DNA of 33,749 nt. Source: Planctomycetaceae bacterium (lineage in GTDB: Bacteria > Planctomycetota > Planctomycetia > Planctomycetales > Planctomycetaceae). The translations under genes were made by a program, and so were the position numbers. The stretch is taken from assembly GCA_020426505.1 (NCBI GenBank), contig JAGQPX010000164.1, positions 1 to 33,749 on the forward strand, in the 5' to 3' direction. Positions 33,160 through 33,749 of this stretch are shown here, one piece after another (the stretch's first letter is position 1; every line of letters begins with the position of its first letter). A model generated the notes under the pieces. It saw only the letters and a program-made list of their open reading frames with translations. It did no database searches and was not told the DNA's origin.

Positions 33160-33599
33160 TGCCCTTGGCCGACGGTCGCTTCGATCTCGTTGATCGCCAG
33201 CACGATCGACTCGGGCACTTCGCAGCTTCTGCCCGCTGCATAGTCGTAGTACACGATCAGCCCCTCGCCTTCCGCTGCGAGACCGCCGACCCGTTCGCTG
33301 AACACGAGATACTTCATCATGAAGCGTTTGCCCTGCAAACCCTCCACTGTGGTCGCAATGTGAATTCTGTCGGGATACGTCAGCGGCGCACGGAAGTCAC
33401 ATTTGGTCGAGGCAAGAATCGGGCCACGGTTCGTCTCTTGCTTGTAAGCAAGGATGCCGGTCCGCTCGAAATACGCAATCCGCGCATCCTCGAAATAGCG
33501 GAAGTAGACGGCATTATTCACATGCTCAAACGCATCAAGGTCTCGCCAGATGACATCCTGCGTAAGGACAACGGGATATTTGCCAGTGAGGTCATTCAT
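33156..33599 (-). CDS. Hotdog-fold acyl-CoA thioesterase (4HBT/YbgC type)
   Basis: A 147-residue single-domain hotdog protein. The 4HBT signature is visible near the N-terminus, WRDLDAFEHVNNAVYFRYFE (18-37), with Asp22 in the position of the catalytic Asp and HVNN following. Members hydrolyse acyl-CoA thioesters; substrate preference is not evident. The frame is open to 33677, but ATG 33599 is chosen because GGGAGA lies 8-10 bases upstream and the extension has no family features. The stop TAA overlaps the stop of the 2Fe-2S gene on the other strand. The neighbouring molybdenum hydroxylase subunits raise the possibility of an aromatic acyl-CoA substrate, but this is a weak inference. Confidence 0.9.
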   Translation of the reverse strand: MNDLTGKYPVVLTQDVIWRDLDAFEHVNNAVYFRYFEDARIAYFERTGILAYKQETNRGPILASTKCDFRAPLTYPDRIHIATTVEGLQGKRFMMKYLVFSERVGGLAAEGEGLIVYYDYAAGRSCEVPESIVLAINEIEATVGQGH

Positions 33600-33703
33600 C
33601 GTGCATTCTCCCGTGTTGAATGTCGGTACCGGTGACCAACTGTCTTCGAGATCGGTCGCCGGGCATAATGATATCACGGCGACACCTGTAGGGAGGATGT
33701 CTG

Positions 33704-33749
33704 ATGAACTCGCGTCAACTAGTACGGTGCCTCGTTAACTCGAGCGCCC
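33704..33749 (+). CDS. Possible 5' end of a gene cut by the window edge
   Basis: ATG 33704 is preceded by GGGAGG with a seven-base spacer, and the frame (MNSRQLVRCLVNSSA) stays open to the last base. Only 15 codons are visible, so product and even reality of the gene are uncertain. An alternative ATG at 33697 gives a frame that stops at 33738. Confidence 0.35.
   Translation, partial: MNSRQLVRCLVNSSA

Noticed and set aside
1..33749. CRISPR array, tRNA, rRNA, integrase or IS element
   Set aside because: No regularly spaced direct repeats, no cloverleaf with a T-arm signature, no rRNA segments apart from the SD-like match, and no transposase or integrase motif were found by reading the sequence.

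Overview
The window looks like a chromosomal segment of a moderately GC-rich planctomycete, probably of the order Planctomycetales. This is inferred from gene content. It has a very large secreted TPR/PQQ-propeller protein, a MoxR / DUF58 / BatA-type von Willebrand cluster, an SUMF1-domain lipoprotein, a rhomboid protein with a planctomycete-style hydrophilic tail, many GTG/TTG starts and weak Shine-Dalgarno (SD) sequences, and several families of palindromic intergenic repeats. No phage, IS element, CRISPR array, rRNA or tRNA was seen. There are 24 well-supported protein genes, of which the first is cut by the left edge, plus a probable gene start at the right edge.

Layout, left to right. 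1-1206: 3' part of glutamate synthase small subunit (+). 1254-3649: hisS followed by an exported Kelch-like protein (-). 3739-4185: Cys-cluster protein of YkgJ/UPF0153 type (-). 4545-6507: a membrane-anchored coiled-coil protein and a rhomboid protease (+). 6593-9353: UbiA-family membrane protein followed by an N6-adenine DNA methyltransferase (-), divergent from a small SAM methyltransferase (9456-10085, +). 10341-14461: moxR, DUF58 and BatA/VWA genes, transcribed leftward as an operon. 14645-16608: GntP permease followed by an unknown 176-residue protein (-), divergent from glcE-glcF (16750-19363, +). 19364-20365: a 1-kb stretch with no conventional gene that holds a repeat and, on the minus strand, a structured transcript candidate with a very strong terminator. 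20366-21511: membrane glycosyltransferase (-), divergent from an SDR oxidoreductase (+). 22647-25331: HD-domain phosphohydrolase followed by an SUMF1 lipoprotein (-). 25559-26701: a stand-alone relative of the NADH-dehydrogenase-like domain that is fused to SelD in other bacteria. 27098-31669: giant PQQ-propeller protein. 31789-33159: FAD and 2Fe-2S subunits of a molybdenum hydroxylase without a large subunit. 33156-33599: hotdog thioesterase (-), whose stop codon overlaps that of the 2Fe-2S gene.

Most of the window is housekeeping and central metabolism: glutamate synthesis, histidyl-tRNA charging, glycolate oxidation and permease, and molybdenum hydroxylase subunits. To this are added typical planctomycete secreted or membrane proteins. 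The least explained parts are non-coding. First, the minus-strand element at 19858-20151 combines several hairpins, a 15-nt SD-like sequence that would pair with nearly the whole 16S rRNA 3' tail, a short reading frame interrupted by one in-frame TAG, and a 13-bp terminator followed by seven T. Second, a palindromic repeat with identical arms occurs twice and supplies the TAG stop codon of a flanking gene each time. Third, another palindromic repeat occurs twice between genes, and half of it is embedded in frame inside the DNA methyltransferase gene. Palindromic elements sit at most of the roomy convergent gene junctions.
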